DNA of 64,000 nt. It comes from Mastigias papua (Eukaryota > Cnidaria > Scyphozoa > Rhizostomeae > Mastigiidae). Shown here in pieces: positions 51,495 to 64,000 of this stretch. The stretch spans positions 10,772,481 through 10,836,480 of the forward strand of contig OZ025283.1 of NCBI GenBank assembly GCA_964019165.1, read 5' to 3'. The notes beneath the pieces are model-generated. The model made no database searches, was not told the DNA's origin, and saw nothing but the letters and a program-made list of their open reading frames with translations. A program made the position numbers and the translations under genes. How positions within the stretch are numbered: the first letter of the stretch is position 1; each line of letters starts with the position of its first letter.

Positions 51495-54423
51495 GTCCAG
51501 ATACTGTTGGCTGCATCAAATATTAATCTGGGAGTTTAATTACCCCCCCCCCAATATAACTTCAGAAACTTGTTAGGCCACTGCCTACTATGACCCCCCA
51601 ATCATTATGGGGTTTAGAGTAATGCAGTAAATATTGAAATTGGTGAGATATTCCCCACCAGGCCTCTGCACAAGGACTTTAGCCAGCATGTGTGACAGAC
51701 TTTGTGCTTCTTGGCAAAATTTCAAATCAAGGGACACAATTGATGTCCATGGTATAACTTCAAGGTGCCCAATCTGGTTTGGTTAATTTTCAAGATCCTT
51801 GATGAAACACCAATCCTGCCTCAAGGAGGCACATGCCAAGACCTGAGTGTGCATGACTGCATGCCTTGAACACAAAACCAGAGATACAACATTATTACAC
51901 ATAACTTTCCACACTTGTATACAGAAATATTTCTGAAAAATTTAGTTATTACATTAAATGCATAAAGACATATCTACATACCTATAAAAGGAAACTGGTT
52001 GAGAACTCAGGGCATTGAAAGATAGTGAGAAACAATAGAAAAGAAATAGGCTATTATATAATGACAAGGATGATGCAAGTTAAAGTCCAGGCTGTGTGAA
52101 AACAGCGTATGACACAAGAAAAATGGAAAGGCAAGTTATGAAGGAAGGAAAGCAGCAGAAAATTATGTTTGCAGTGTTGGTACTAACTTCCATTAGCAGG
52201 TTAGTTTCTTGTTATTCCTTTTGCATTTACTTGTTCTGATTGTATATCTTTACCATTTTTTGTGTTTCAATACAACTTGATTTTCACTTCTACTTGCTTA
52301 CTTGTTTTTGCATTTTGTACCTTGTTTTTATTTCCGTGTTGAGTTACTTACCATAATTATGCATTCTTTTATCGTTTTAAAGATCATAATGTTAAGTGTT
52401 TTCATTTGATCATTTGGGGTTTTAAATTTTAGTATATATGCAGTTAATTAGTTAGCAGTCAAAACTTTCGGAGCCCAATGTTTCTATGTGACGTGCTGGC
52501 AGCAGGTGCAGGGGAGCAGGCAACACTTGGTAAGTCTCTGTTCTGTTCATCTGTTTGCTACACAACTCTTGCACCCTTTTAGATATGTAGTTATGCAGAT
52601 AGCTTTAGTATTTATTTGTTCATCCATGTTTTATTTTAGTTAATCAATCTGAAGATATCAAATTAGTACAAAGCATGAGTCCCTCCCTGCTGTTGTGTCC
52701 AACAGCAGTCACATGTTGTATTCAGAGTCATAACAATTCAAAACCCAATCATACAACACAAAGACAAGAATGTACATACAATTTTACATTTAGCATATTA
52801 AAATGGATGCAGAGAGCAATATTGAAGATGACGAGCTTAGGGCTTTAATGAAGTCAGCATCAAATTGATATTTTCCTGAAGTGCACTATATTATAATTTG
52901 TGTGGATATTGTCATATCCAACTTTTTGTGGTAGGGAGTTGGGAATGCCTGTTAGAGAGGGAACCTACCCTGAGCCATCAGGAGCAACCAAATCATGCAC
53001 AAGAACATAGGGACCATACATATACGAGGTCACCAATATTTGAGCCATTTTCTACCCCTCCCTCCTCCTGATCAAGAAACATTGTCTTAATAACTTCCCC
53101 CATTTCAAGCAATGAATGATGTCAAATTTTTGACAATCCCCTCCCCAATTTCATCCAAATAAGATATGCAAGGTAGAGGCAAGACCACCTTTAAATGCAG
53201 CAGCTACTGTTGACATATTCTACTTGATAGAATTTGAAACATTTTTAAAGAAGACGAGCAATTTCAATACAGCTTTATGTCTCTTTCATCAATCACTCAT
53301 CCCAGTACAACAGTCAACCTCTGGGTGGGATATTCTTGGAGGTTATCATGACTGTGCACAAATTTCAAGAATCCCCGTGACCGCATTGACAAGAAGAAAT
53401 TGCCCCTCTCCCTTTAGGCATATGTAAAACATTGTGTATCGACAATATCCTCCTCCCCCTACTGGATGACATCATATATGTATGACCTCATATCTGTGGC
53501 AAAACCCCACCCCCATTGAGCTCAGCTTGAATAAATGAGTTTCACTACTCAATATTTTCTGTTATACTAGATTAATTAACAAGCTACTAAGTGCTTATAG
53601 CAATAAATTGTACATGTATGTATGTATGTATCAGCTGCAATAAAATCATTTGTACTACTATCTTCATGTTCATCACCATTAAAAATCTTAAATACTAACA
53701 ACATTGTCTATCTGCAGCAGTACACTATAAAAGCATTCTTTTTTGATGAATTCTGTGCCTGGGCCTGCACTGTATGAATTTTACATAAACAATAGAAAAT
53801 ATGGAGAGGTTAGCAGGTATTTACCTGAATAAAAGGGCAATCTATATATTAAGCGTTTGATTCTGAAATGCATTAGATTCTAACAAAGGCGAATGGAAGA
53901 TTCAACAAAAGTGGGACAAGACTTGGGGTAAGATGATACTATATGAAATAGAGGGGTGTACATCACATATCATAACAAGTTGCACTCCCGCACAATATGC
54001 TAACAACCCTTTCTGGCAGCAAATGTTCGAGGGTTGCATATTCTAGATCAAGCTCCACAATTTCACACTCCATATTAAGAAGTTGAATACCAAGTCACAA
54101 CAAAGTCTACTTTAATCAATGTGTAACAATAAAAGGCCATTGATGATTGAACATCATGAGTGCTAGGCTATCTAAAACTACCAACCTTCTGCATTCTGTT
54201 GATCCATTGCAAAATTGACAACCAAATCTCACTTTGTGAGAAAACAACCTGGCCGTTACCAAATAAGTGCCTATTGACTCACTCTTAAAGCAAAGCAAAG
54301 GGAATTTGATAAACAGCTAATTTACCGCGCTTTGGGAATAGACTTGGTACTCTATGTAATATTACACGAAACAACACAAATTCCCAATCATATTCGGCCC
54401 CAGCGCAATCATATAGCCATATA
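51495..54423. other. Upstream flank of RFWD3, no gene recognised
   Basis: It should contain the RFWD3 promoter and any 5' UTR. Pyrimidine-rich stretches (tccccctcccc type) at 51,540-51,555 and 53,050-53,520 look like dispersed repeat. A 21-codon plus-strand frame starts at about 52,803 (MDAESNIEDDELRALMK) with no supporting context. Confidence 0.5.
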
Positions 54424-54765
54424 GCAGAGACAGAAAGAGCCTCACACAACTTATTATGTTTGATCGATCATTCATGACATATAAGATGACGAACAGACTA
54501 TGTCCAGAAAATCTTTGGAATAAATATCAAAGGAGATCTCATTATTCTAACTATAATACTAGGTTTTGTGAGACTCTTCAAATTATAAAGTGTAAATTAG
54601 AGCAATCTAAAAAGAGATTTTCTTACACAGCTCTGAAGGCTTGGAATGAGATTCCTATGAATATTAGGGAGCTCCCTACCTTGTATCAATATAAAAACAA
54701 TTAAAAAGTTATTTGACGAGCTGCAAAAACAATACAAATACGACCCCCTGGAAGATCAGCAGTAG
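54424..54765 (+). pseudogene. Non-LTR retrotransposon reverse transcriptase, C-terminal remnant
   Basis: The frame reads SLTQLIMFDRSFMTYKM, NRLCPENLWNKY, HYSNYNTRFCETL and FSYTALKAWNEIPMNI. This is the familiar C-terminal tail of CR1/jockey-type reverse transcriptases (a YNTR motif, then a WN.IP..IR motif). It breaks near 54,690-54,700 and continues in another frame (IKKLFDELQKQYKYD) to TAG at 54,765, so one indel has occurred. No catalytic core is present. Confidence 0.75.
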
Positions 54766-54930
54766 AAATTTTATTGAAATTATATATCTAAACTTCTGAC
54801 CATGTAATTAGATTTAAGTAGTTATCACCATGTTATTATATTTTTGTTACTAGTTCAAATTATTCTATTACGTTGAAAGGTATTTTCGTGTATAAAGATA
54901 TTAGACATATGAAATATGAAATATGACTAG
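54766..54930 (+). mobile_element. 3' tail of the non-LTR element
   Basis: AT-rich 3' UTR ending in short tandem atgaaat units (54,906-54,926), a typical terminus of CR1-like elements. It is followed within 100 bp by the 200-bp satellite. Confidence 0.5.
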
Positions 54931-55009
54931 GTGACGGCATCCAGATAGGGGATCTGCACGAGCGCATACAAGTGACAGCTTACACATCACATCAAGCCTA
55001 ATATCTAAT

Positions 55010-58000
55010 CTAAGACTCTCTACCTTACGCAGCAACACGTTTTCAAGTATCTCTCATAGTTTTCGTAAGAAGAAAGTAGCAACCATATAGCGAGGCTAAC
55101 GCGGAATGATGTATGCGGAGGGTGCGAAGTAATAAGCACAAAGACAGCATCTCAGCTCAGACTATGAACAAAGTCTCAATTTCGATTTTACTCAATAATA
55201 ATATTATATCCATGATTCTCTACTATGCTAGGTAACATGTTTTCACATATGTCTCATAGTTTTCGTAAGACGACAGTAGCAACCATATAGCGAAGGTAAC
55301 GCGGAATGATGTATGCGGAGGGTGCGAAGTAATAAGCACAAAGACAGCACCTCAGCTCAGAATATGACCAACTTCTCAATTTCGATATTACTCAATAATA
55401 ATATTATATCCATCATTCTCTACTATTCTCTGCAACACAAATTTTCGAATATCTCTCATAGTGTTCGTAAGAAGACAGCAGCAACGATATAACGAAGGTA
55501 ACGCGGAATGATGTATGCGGAGGGAGCGAAGTAATAAGCACAAAGACAGCATCTCAGCTAAGAATATGAACAAATTCATAATTTCGAATTTACTCAATAG
55601 TAATATTATATCCATGATTCTCTACTATTCTGAGTAACATGTTTTCAATTATTTCTCATAGGTCTTCTAAGAAGAAAGAAGCAACCATCTACCGAAGGAA
55701 ACGCGGAATGATGTATGCGGAGGGTGCGAAGTAATAAGCACAACGACAGCATCTCAGCTCAGACTATGAACAAATTCTCAATTTCGGTTTTACTCAATAA
55801 TACTATTATATCCATGATTCTCTATTATTCAGAGCAAAAAGTTTTCAAATATCTCTCATAGTTGTCGTAAGAAGAAAGTAGCAACCATATAGCGAAGGAA
55901 ACGCGGAATGATGTATGCGGAGGGTGCGAAGTAATACGCACAACGACAGCATCTCAGCTCAGAATATCAACAAATTCTAAATTGACATTTTATTCAATAA
56001 TATTATTATGTCCATGATTCTCTACTATTCTGAGTAAAACGTTTTCAATTATCTCTCATAGTTTTCGTAAAAAGACAGTAGCAACCATATAGCGAAGGTA
56101 ACGCGACATGATGTATACGGAGATTGCGAAGTAATAAGCACAACGACAGCATCTCAGCTCAGACCATGAGCAAATTCTCAACTTCGATGTTACTCAATAA
56201 TAATATTATATCCATCAATCCCTACTATCCTGTGCAAAAAGTTGTGAAATATCTCTCATAGTTGTCGTAAGACGAAAGTAGCACCCATATAGAGAAGGTA
56301 ACGCGGAACAATGTATGCGGAGGGTGCGAAGTAATAAGCACAAAGACAGCATCTTAGCTCATAATATCAACAACTTCTCAATTTCGGTTTTACTTAGTAA
56401 TAATATTATATCCATCATTCTCTACTATTCTGAGTAAAATATTTTCAAATATCTCTCATAGTTTTCGTAAGAAGAAAGAAGCAACCATATAGCAAAGGTA
56501 ACGCGGAATGATGTATGCGGAGGGTGCGAAGTAATAAGCACAAAGACAGCATCTCAGCTCAGACTATGAACAAATTCTCAATTTCGATTTTACTCAATAA
56601 TACTATTATATCCATGATTCTCTATTATTCAGTGAGAAAAGTTTTCAAATATCTCTCATAGTTGTCGTAAGAAGAAAGTAGCAACCATATAGCGAAGGTA
56701 ACGCTGAATGATGTATGCGGAGGGTGCGAAGTAATAAGCACAAAGACAGCATCTCAGCTCAGACTATGGACAAATTCTCAATTTCGGTTTTACTCAATAA
56801 TACTATTATATCCATGATTCTCTATTATTCAGTGAAAAAAGTTTTCAAATATCTCTCATAGTTGTCGTAAGAAGAAAGTAGCAACCATATAGCGAAGGTA
56901 ACGCGGAATGATGTATGCGGAGGGTGCGAAGTAATAAGCAAAAAGACAGCATCTCAGCTCAGACTATGAACAAATTCTCAATTTCGATTGTACTCAATAA
57001 TAATATTATATCCATGATTCTCTACTATTCCATGCAAAAAACAGTTTCGAATATTTCTCATAGTTGTCGTAAGATGACGGTAGCAACGATAAAACGAAGG
57101 CAACGCGGAATGATGTATGCGGAGGGTGCGAAGGACTAAGCACAAAGACAGCATCTCAGCTCAGAATATGAACAACTTCTCAATGTCAGTTTTACTCAAT
57201 AATACCTTTAGATCCATGATTCTCCATTAATCTGTGCAAAAAGTTTTCAAATATCTCTCATAGTTGTCGTAAGAAGAAAGTAGCAACCATATAGCGAAGG
57301 TAACGCGGAACGATGTATGCGGAGGGTGCGAAGTAATAAGCAAAAAGACAGCATCTCATCTCAGACTATGGACAAATTCTCAATTTCGGTTTTACTCAAT
57401 ACTACTATTATATCCATGATTCTCTATTATTCAGAGCAAAAAGTTTTCAAATATCTCTCATAGTTGTCGTAAGAAGAAAGTAGCACCCATATAGAGAAGG
57501 TAACGCGGAATGATGTATGCGGAGGATGCGAAGTAATAAGCACAAAGACAGCATCTCAGCTCAGACTATGAACAAATTCTCAATTTCGATTTTGCTCAAT
57601 AATAATATTATATCCATCAATCTCTACTATTCTGTGAAAAAGTTGTGAAATATCTCTCATAGTTGTCGTAAGACGACAGTAGCACCCATATAGAGAAGGT
57701 AACGCGGAATGATGTATGCGGAGGGAGCTAAGTAATAAGCACAAAGACAGCATCTCAGCTAAGAATATAAACAAATTCATAATTTCGAATTTACTCAATA
57801 ATAATATTATATCCATGATTCTCTACTATTCTGAGTAACATGTTTTCCATTATTTCTCATAGGTCTTCTAAGAAGAAAGAAGCAACCATCTACCGAAGGA
57901 AACGCGGAATGATGTATGCGGAGGGTGCAAAGTAATAAGCACAAAGACAGCATCTCACCTCAGACTATCACCATATTCTCAATTGAGATTTACTCAATAA

Positions 58001-61000
58001 TACTATTATATCCATGATTCTCTATTATTCAGAGCAAACAGTTTTCAAATATCTCTCATAGTTGTCGTAAGAAGAAAGTAGCAACCATATAGCGAAGGTA
58101 CCGCTGAATGATGTATGCGGAGGGTGGGAAGTAATAAGCACAAAGACAGCATCTCAAGTCAGAATATCAACAAATTCTCAAGTTCGATTTTACTACATAA
58201 TACTATTATGTCCATGACTCTCTACTTTTCTGGGCAAAATGTTTTCAATTATCCCTCATAGTTTTCGTAAGACGACAGTAGCAACGAATATTGCGAAGGT
58301 ACCGCGAAATGATGTATGCGGAGGGTGCGAAGTAATAAGCACAAAGACAGCTTCTCAGCTCAGAATATCAACAAGTTATCAATTTCGATTTTACTGAATA
58401 ATAATATTTTATCCATGATTCTCTACTATTCTCCCTAAAATGTGTTCAAATATCTCTCATAGTTTTCGTAAGAGGACAGTAGCATCAATATAGCGAAGGT
58501 AACGACGAATAATGTATGCAGAGTGTGCGAAGTAATAAGCACAACGACAGCATCTCAGCTCAGAATATCACCAAATTCTCAATTGAGATTTTACTCAATA
58601 ATAATATTATATCCATGATTCTCTACTATTCTGGGTAAAATGTTGTCACACATCTCTCATAGTTTACGTAAGTCGATAGTAGCAACCATATAGCGAAGGT
58701 AACGCGGAATGATGTATGCGGAGGGTGCGAAGTAATAAGCACAAAGACAGCATCTCAGCTCAGAACACCAACAAACTCTCAATTGAGATTTTACTCAATA
58801 ATAATATTATATCCATGAGTCTCTACTAGTCTGGGTAAAATGTTTTCAAATATCTCTGATAGTTTTCGTAAGAGGACAGTAGCAACAATATATCGATGGT
58901 AACGCGGAACGATGTATGCGGAGGGTGCGAAGTAATAAGCACAAAGACAGTATCTCAGCTCAGAATATGGACAAAGTCTCAATTGGGATTGTACTCAATA
59001 ATATTATTATGTCCATGAATCTCTAGCATTCTGGGTAACATGTTTTCAAATATCCCTCATAGTTTTTGCAAGACGACAGTAGCAACCATATAGCGAAGGT
59101 ACCGCTGATTGATGTATGCTGAGGGTGCGACGTAATAGGCACAAGGACAGCATCTCAGCTCAGAATATCGCCAAATTCTCAATTGAGATTTTACTCAATA
59201 CTAATATTATATCCATGATTCTCTACTATTCTGGGTAAAATGTTGTCACATATCTCTCATAGTTTACGTAAGTCGACAGTAGCAACCATATAGCGAAAGT
59301 AACGCGGAGCGATGTATGCGGAGGGTACGAAGTAATAACCACAAAGACAGCATCTCAGCTCAGAATATCAACAAATTCTCAATTGAGATTTTACTCAATA
59401 ATAATATTATGTCCATGAGTCTCTAGCATTCTGGGTAACATGTTGTCAAATATCCCTCATAGTTTTCGCAAGACGACAGTAGCAACCATATAGCGAAGGT
59501 ACCGCGGAATAATGTATGTGGAGGGTGCGAAGTAATAAACACAATGACAGCATTTCAGCTCAGAATATGAACAAATTCTCAATTGAGGTTTTACTCAATA
59601 ATATTATTATGTCCATGATTCTCTACTATTCTGGGTAAAATATTTAGAAATGTCCCTCATAGTTTTCGTAAGACGACAGTAGGAACCATATAGCGAAGGT
59701 ACCGAGGAACAATGTATGCGGAGGGTGGGAAGTAATAAACACAATGACGGCATTTCAGCTCAGAATATCACCAAATTCTCAATTGAGATTTTACTCAATA
59801 ATAATATTATGTCCATGAGTATCTAGCATTCTGGGTAACATGTTGTCAAATATCCCTCATAGTTTTCGCAAGACGACAGTAGCAACCATATAGCGAAGGT
59901 ACCGCTGAATGATGTGTGCGGAGGGTGCGAAGTAATAAGCACAAAGACAGCATCTCAGCTCAGAATATCAACAAATTGTCAATTGAGATTTTACTCAATA
60001 ATATTAGTATGTCCATGATTCTCTACTATTCTGGGTAAAATATTTAGAAATATCCCTCATAGTTTTCGTAAGACGACAGTAGGAACCATATAGCGAAGGT
60101 ACCGCGGAATAATGTATGTGGAGGGTGCGAAGTAATAAACACAATGACAGCATTTCAGCTCAGAATATGAACAAATTCTCAATTGAGGTTTTACTCAATA
60201 ATATTATTATGTCCATGATTCTCTACTATTCTGGGTAAAATATTTAGAAATGTCCCTCATAGTTTTCGTAAGACGACAGTAGGAACCATATAGCGAAGGT
60301 ACCGCGGAATAATGTATGTGGAGGGTGCGAAGTAATAAACACAATGACAGCATTTCAGCTCAGAATATGAACAAATTCTCAATTGAGGTTTTACTCAATA
60401 ATATTATTATGTCCATGAGTCTCTAGCATTCTGGGTAACATGTTGTCAACTATCCCTCATAGTTTTCGCAAGACGACAGTAGCAACTATATAGCGAAGGT
60501 ACCGCTGAATGATGTGTGCGGAGGGTGCGAAGTAATAAGCACAAAGACAGCATCTCAGCTCAGAATATGAACAAATTCTCAATTAAGATATTACTCAATA
60601 ATAATATTATGTCCATGAGTCTCTAGCATTCTGGGCAACATGTTGTCAAATATCCCTCATAGTTTTCGTAAGAGGACAGTAGCACCACTAAAGGGAAGGT
60701 ACCGCTGAATGATGTATGCGGAGGGTGGGAAGTAATAAGCACAAAGACAGCATCTCAGCTCAGAATATCAACAAATTCTCAATTAAGATTTTACTCAATA
60801 ATAATATTATGTCCATGAGTCTCTAGCATTCTGGGTAACATGTTGTCAACTATCCCTCATAGTTTTCGCAAGACGACAGTAGCAACTATATAGCGAAGGT
60901 ACCGCTGAATGATGTGTGCGGAGGGTGCGAAGTAATAAGCACAAAGACAGCATCTCAGCTCAGAATATGAACAAATTCTCAATTAAGATATTACTCAATA

Positions 61001-64000
61001 ATAATATTATGTCCATGAGTCTCTAGCATTCTGGGCAACATGTTGTCAAATATCCCTCATAGTTTTCGTAAGAGGACAGTAGCACCACTAAAGGGAAGGT
61101 ACCGCTGAATGATGTATGCGGAGGGTGGGAAGTAATAAGCACAAAGACAGCATCTCAGCTCAGAATATCAACAAATTCTCAATTAAGATTTTACTCAATA
61201 ATAATATTATGTCCATGAGTCTCTAGCATTCTGGGTAACATGTTGTCAAATATCCCTCATAGTTTTCGTAAGAGGACAGTAGCACCACTAAAGGGAAGGT
61301 ACCGCTGAATCATGTATGCGGAGGGTGCGAAGTAATAAGCACAAAGACAGTATCTCAGCTCAGAATATGCACACATTCTCAATTGGGATTTTACTCAATA
61401 ATATTATTATGTCCATGAGTCTCTAGCATTCTGGGTAACATGTTTTCAAATATCCCTCATAGTCTTTGCAAGACGACAGTAGGAACCATATAGCGAAGGT
61501 ACCGCTGAATGATGTGTGCGGAGGGTGCGAAGTAATAAGCACAAAGACAGCATCTCAGCTCAGAATATGAGCAAATTCTCAATTGAGATTTTACTCAATA
61601 ATATTATTATGTCCATGATTCTCTACTATTCTGGGTAAAATATTTAGAAATGTCCCTCATAGGTTTCGTAAGACGACAGTAGGAACCATATAGCGAAGGT
61701 ACCGCGGAATAATGTATGTGGAGGGTGCGAAGTAATAAACACAATGACAGCATTTCAGCTCAGAATATGAACAAATTCTCAATTGAGGTTTTACTCAATA
61801 ATATTATTATGTCCATGAGTCTCTAATATTCTGGGTGACATGTTCTCAACTATCTCTGATAGTTTTCGTAAGAGGACAGTAGTGACAATATGGCGAAGGT
61901 AACGCGGAATGATGTATGCGGAGGGTACGAACTAATAAGCACAAAGACAGCATCTCAGCTCAGAATATGAACAAATTCTCCATTGAGGTTTTACTCAATA
62001 ATATTATTATGTCCATGAGTCTCTAGCATTCTGGGTACCATGTTGTCAAATATCCCTCATAGTTTTCGCAAGACGACAGTAGCAACCATATAGCGAAGGT
62101 ACCGCGGAATAATGTATGTGGAGGGTGCGAAGTAATAAACACAATGACAGCATTTCAGCTCAGAATATGAACAAATTCTCAATTGAGATTTAACTCAATA
62201 ATAATATTATATCCATGATTCTCTACTATTCTGGGTAAAATGTTGTCACATATCTCTCATAGTTTACGTAAGTCGACAGTAGCAACCATATAGCGAAAGT
62301 AACGCGGAATGATGTATGTGGAGGGTACGAAGTAATAACCACAAAGACAGCATCTCAGCTCAGAATATCAACAAATCCTCAATTGAGATTTTACTCAATA
62401 ATAATATTATGTCCATGATTCTCTAGCATTCTGGGTAACATGTTGTCAAATATCTCTGATAGTTTTCGCAAGACGACAGTAGCAACCATATAGCGAAGGT
62501 ACCGCGGAATAATGTATGTGGAGGGTGCGAAGTAATAAACACAATGGCAGCATCTCAGCTCAGAATATCAACAAATTCTCAATTGAGATTTTACTCAATA
62601 ATAATATTATGTCCATGAGTCTCTAGCATTCTGGGTAACATGTTGTCAAATATCCCTCATAGGTTTCGCAAGACGACAGTAGCAACCATATAGCGAAGGT
62701 ACCGCGGAATAATGTATGTGGAGGGTGCGAAGTAATGAACACAATGGCAGCATCTCAGCTCAGAATATCAACAAATTCTCAATTGAGATTTTACTCAAGA
62801 ATACTATTATATCGATGAGTCTCTACTATTCTGGGTGATATGTTCTCAAATATCTCTGATAGTTTTCGTTAGAAGACAGTAGCAGCAATATATCGATGGT
62901 AACGCGGAATGATGTATGCGGAGGGTGCGAACTATTAAGCACAAAGACAGCATCTCAGCTCAGAATATCAACAAATTCTCAATTGAGGTTTTACTCAATA
63001 ATATTATTATGTCCATGAGTCTCTAGCATTCCGGGTAACATGTTGTCAAATATCCCTCATAGTTTTCGCAAGACGAAAGTAGCAACCATATAGCTAAGGT
63101 ACCGCTGAATGATGTGTGCGGAGGGTGCGAAGTAATAAGCACAAAGACAGCATTTCAGCTCAGAATATGAAAAAATTCTCAATTGAGGTTTTACTCAATA
63201 ATATTATTATGTCCATGAGTCTCTAGCATTCTGGGTAACATGTTGTCAAATATCCCTCATTGTTTTAGCAAGACGACAGTAGCAACCATATAGCGAAGGT
63301 ACCGCTGAATGATGTGTGCGGAGGGTGCGAAGTAATAAGCACAAAGACAGCATCTCAGCTCAGAATATCACCAAATTCTCAATTGAGATTTTACTCAATA
63401 ATAATATTATGTCCATGAGTCTCTAGCATTCTGGGTAACATGTTGTCAAATATCCCTCATAGTTTTCGTAAGAGGACAGTAGCACCACTAAAGGGAAGGT
63501 ACCGCTGAATGATGTATGCATAGGATGGGAAGTAATAAGCACAAAGACAGTATCTCAGCTCAGAATATGGACACATTCTCAATTGGGATTTTACTCAATA
63601 ATATTATTATGTCCATGAGTCTCTAGCATTCTGGGTAACATGTTTTCAAATATCCCTCATAATTTTTGCAAGACGACAGTAGGAACCATATAGCGAAGGT
63701 ACCGCGGAATAATGTATGTGGAGGGTGCGAAGTAATAAACACAATGACAGCATTTCAGCTCAGAATATGAACAAATTCTCCATTGAGATTTAACTCAATA
63801 ATAATATTATATCCATGATTCTCTACTATTCTGGGTAAAATGTTGTCACATATCTCTCATAGTTTTCGCAAGACGACAGTAGCAACCATATAGCGAAGGT
63901 ACCGCGGAATAATGTATGTGGAGGGTGCGAAGTAATAAACACAATGACAGCATTTCAGCTCAGAATATGAACAAATTCTCAATTGAGATTTAACTCAATA
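55010..64000. repeat. 200-bp satellite array (about 45 monomers, continues past window)
   Basis: The block gcggaatgatgtatgcggag recurs at 55,101, 55,301, 55,503, 55,703, 55,903 and on, and from about 58,700 the period is exactly 200. Conserved parts are tctctcatagttttcgtaag, gcaaccatatagcgaaggt, aagtaataagcacaaagaca, tctcagctcagaatat and actcaataat with attat. It is unrelated to the 107-bp satellite. Monomers near the inner edge are the most varied in length and sequence. No coding frame persists. Confidence 0.97.
60421..61220. repeat. Duplicated 400-bp dimer within the 200-bp satellite
   Basis: Lines 60,421-60,820 and 60,821-61,220 appear identical. The unit is one monomer with gcaactatatagcg/gatgtgtgcg and one with gcaccactaaaggg/gagggtggga. 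The second type appears again at 61,280 and 63,480. Confidence 0.85.

Noticed and set aside
52803..52868. A 21-codon acidic plus-strand frame upstream of RFWD3
   Set aside because: It has no homology that I recognise and no clear splice donor; chance frames of this length are common.
53224..53427. A 67-codon plus-strand frame
   Set aside because: Its composition and the pyrimidine-rich repeat context suggest non-coding sequence, and no family resemblance was seen.

Overview
The window looks like nuclear DNA of an invertebrate animal. It is AT-rich, carries two long tandem satellites, (TA)n tracts and several small non-autonomous transposons, and holds two intron-rich genes whose exons read out as well-known metazoan proteins. 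I cannot place the species from sequence alone.

Layout. (1) 1-17,970: a 107-bp satellite, about 165 monomers, organised at the left as 535-bp (5-monomer) higher-order repeats, then as more heterogeneous blocks, and decaying into degenerate monomers at its right edge. (2) 17,970-25,010: satellite fringe broken up by insertions. These are a 567-bp Harbinger-like MITE sitting inside a decayed monomer, a 2.8-kb fold-back element with ~1-kb arms, and (TA)n tracts; about 0.5 kb of decayed satellite resurfaces at 24,470-25,010. (3) 25,835-40,182, minus strand: a complete 16-exon CNOT11 gene (436 codons by my splicing), a subunit of the CCR4-NOT deadenylase. (4) 41,025-51,494, minus strand: a complete 13-exon RFWD3 gene (570 codons), a RING/coiled-coil/WD40 ubiquitin ligase of the replication-stress and crosslink-repair response. 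(5) 51,495-54,423: no gene recognised. (6) 54,424-54,930: the 3' end of a dead non-LTR retrotransposon. (7) 55,010-64,000: a second, unrelated satellite with a 200-bp monomer, running off the window.

The two genes are head-to-tail on the minus strand with only 842 bp between the RFWD3 stop codon and the CNOT11 start codon. Every exon junction was derived by hand from GT/AG sites, reading phase and remembered homology to the animal proteins. Both models close with no frame conflict (1,311 and 1,713 nt, stops included). Introns carry a tRNA-derived SINE family, hAT-like and pogo-like MITEs, a tRNA-like hairpin element and microsatellites.

The two proteins act in unrelated processes (mRNA deadenylation; RPA/RAD51 ubiquitination) and nothing here suggests a joint pathway. 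The most unusual content is structural: satellite blocks with internal dyad symmetry and nested amplification bracketing a 29-kb two-gene island.
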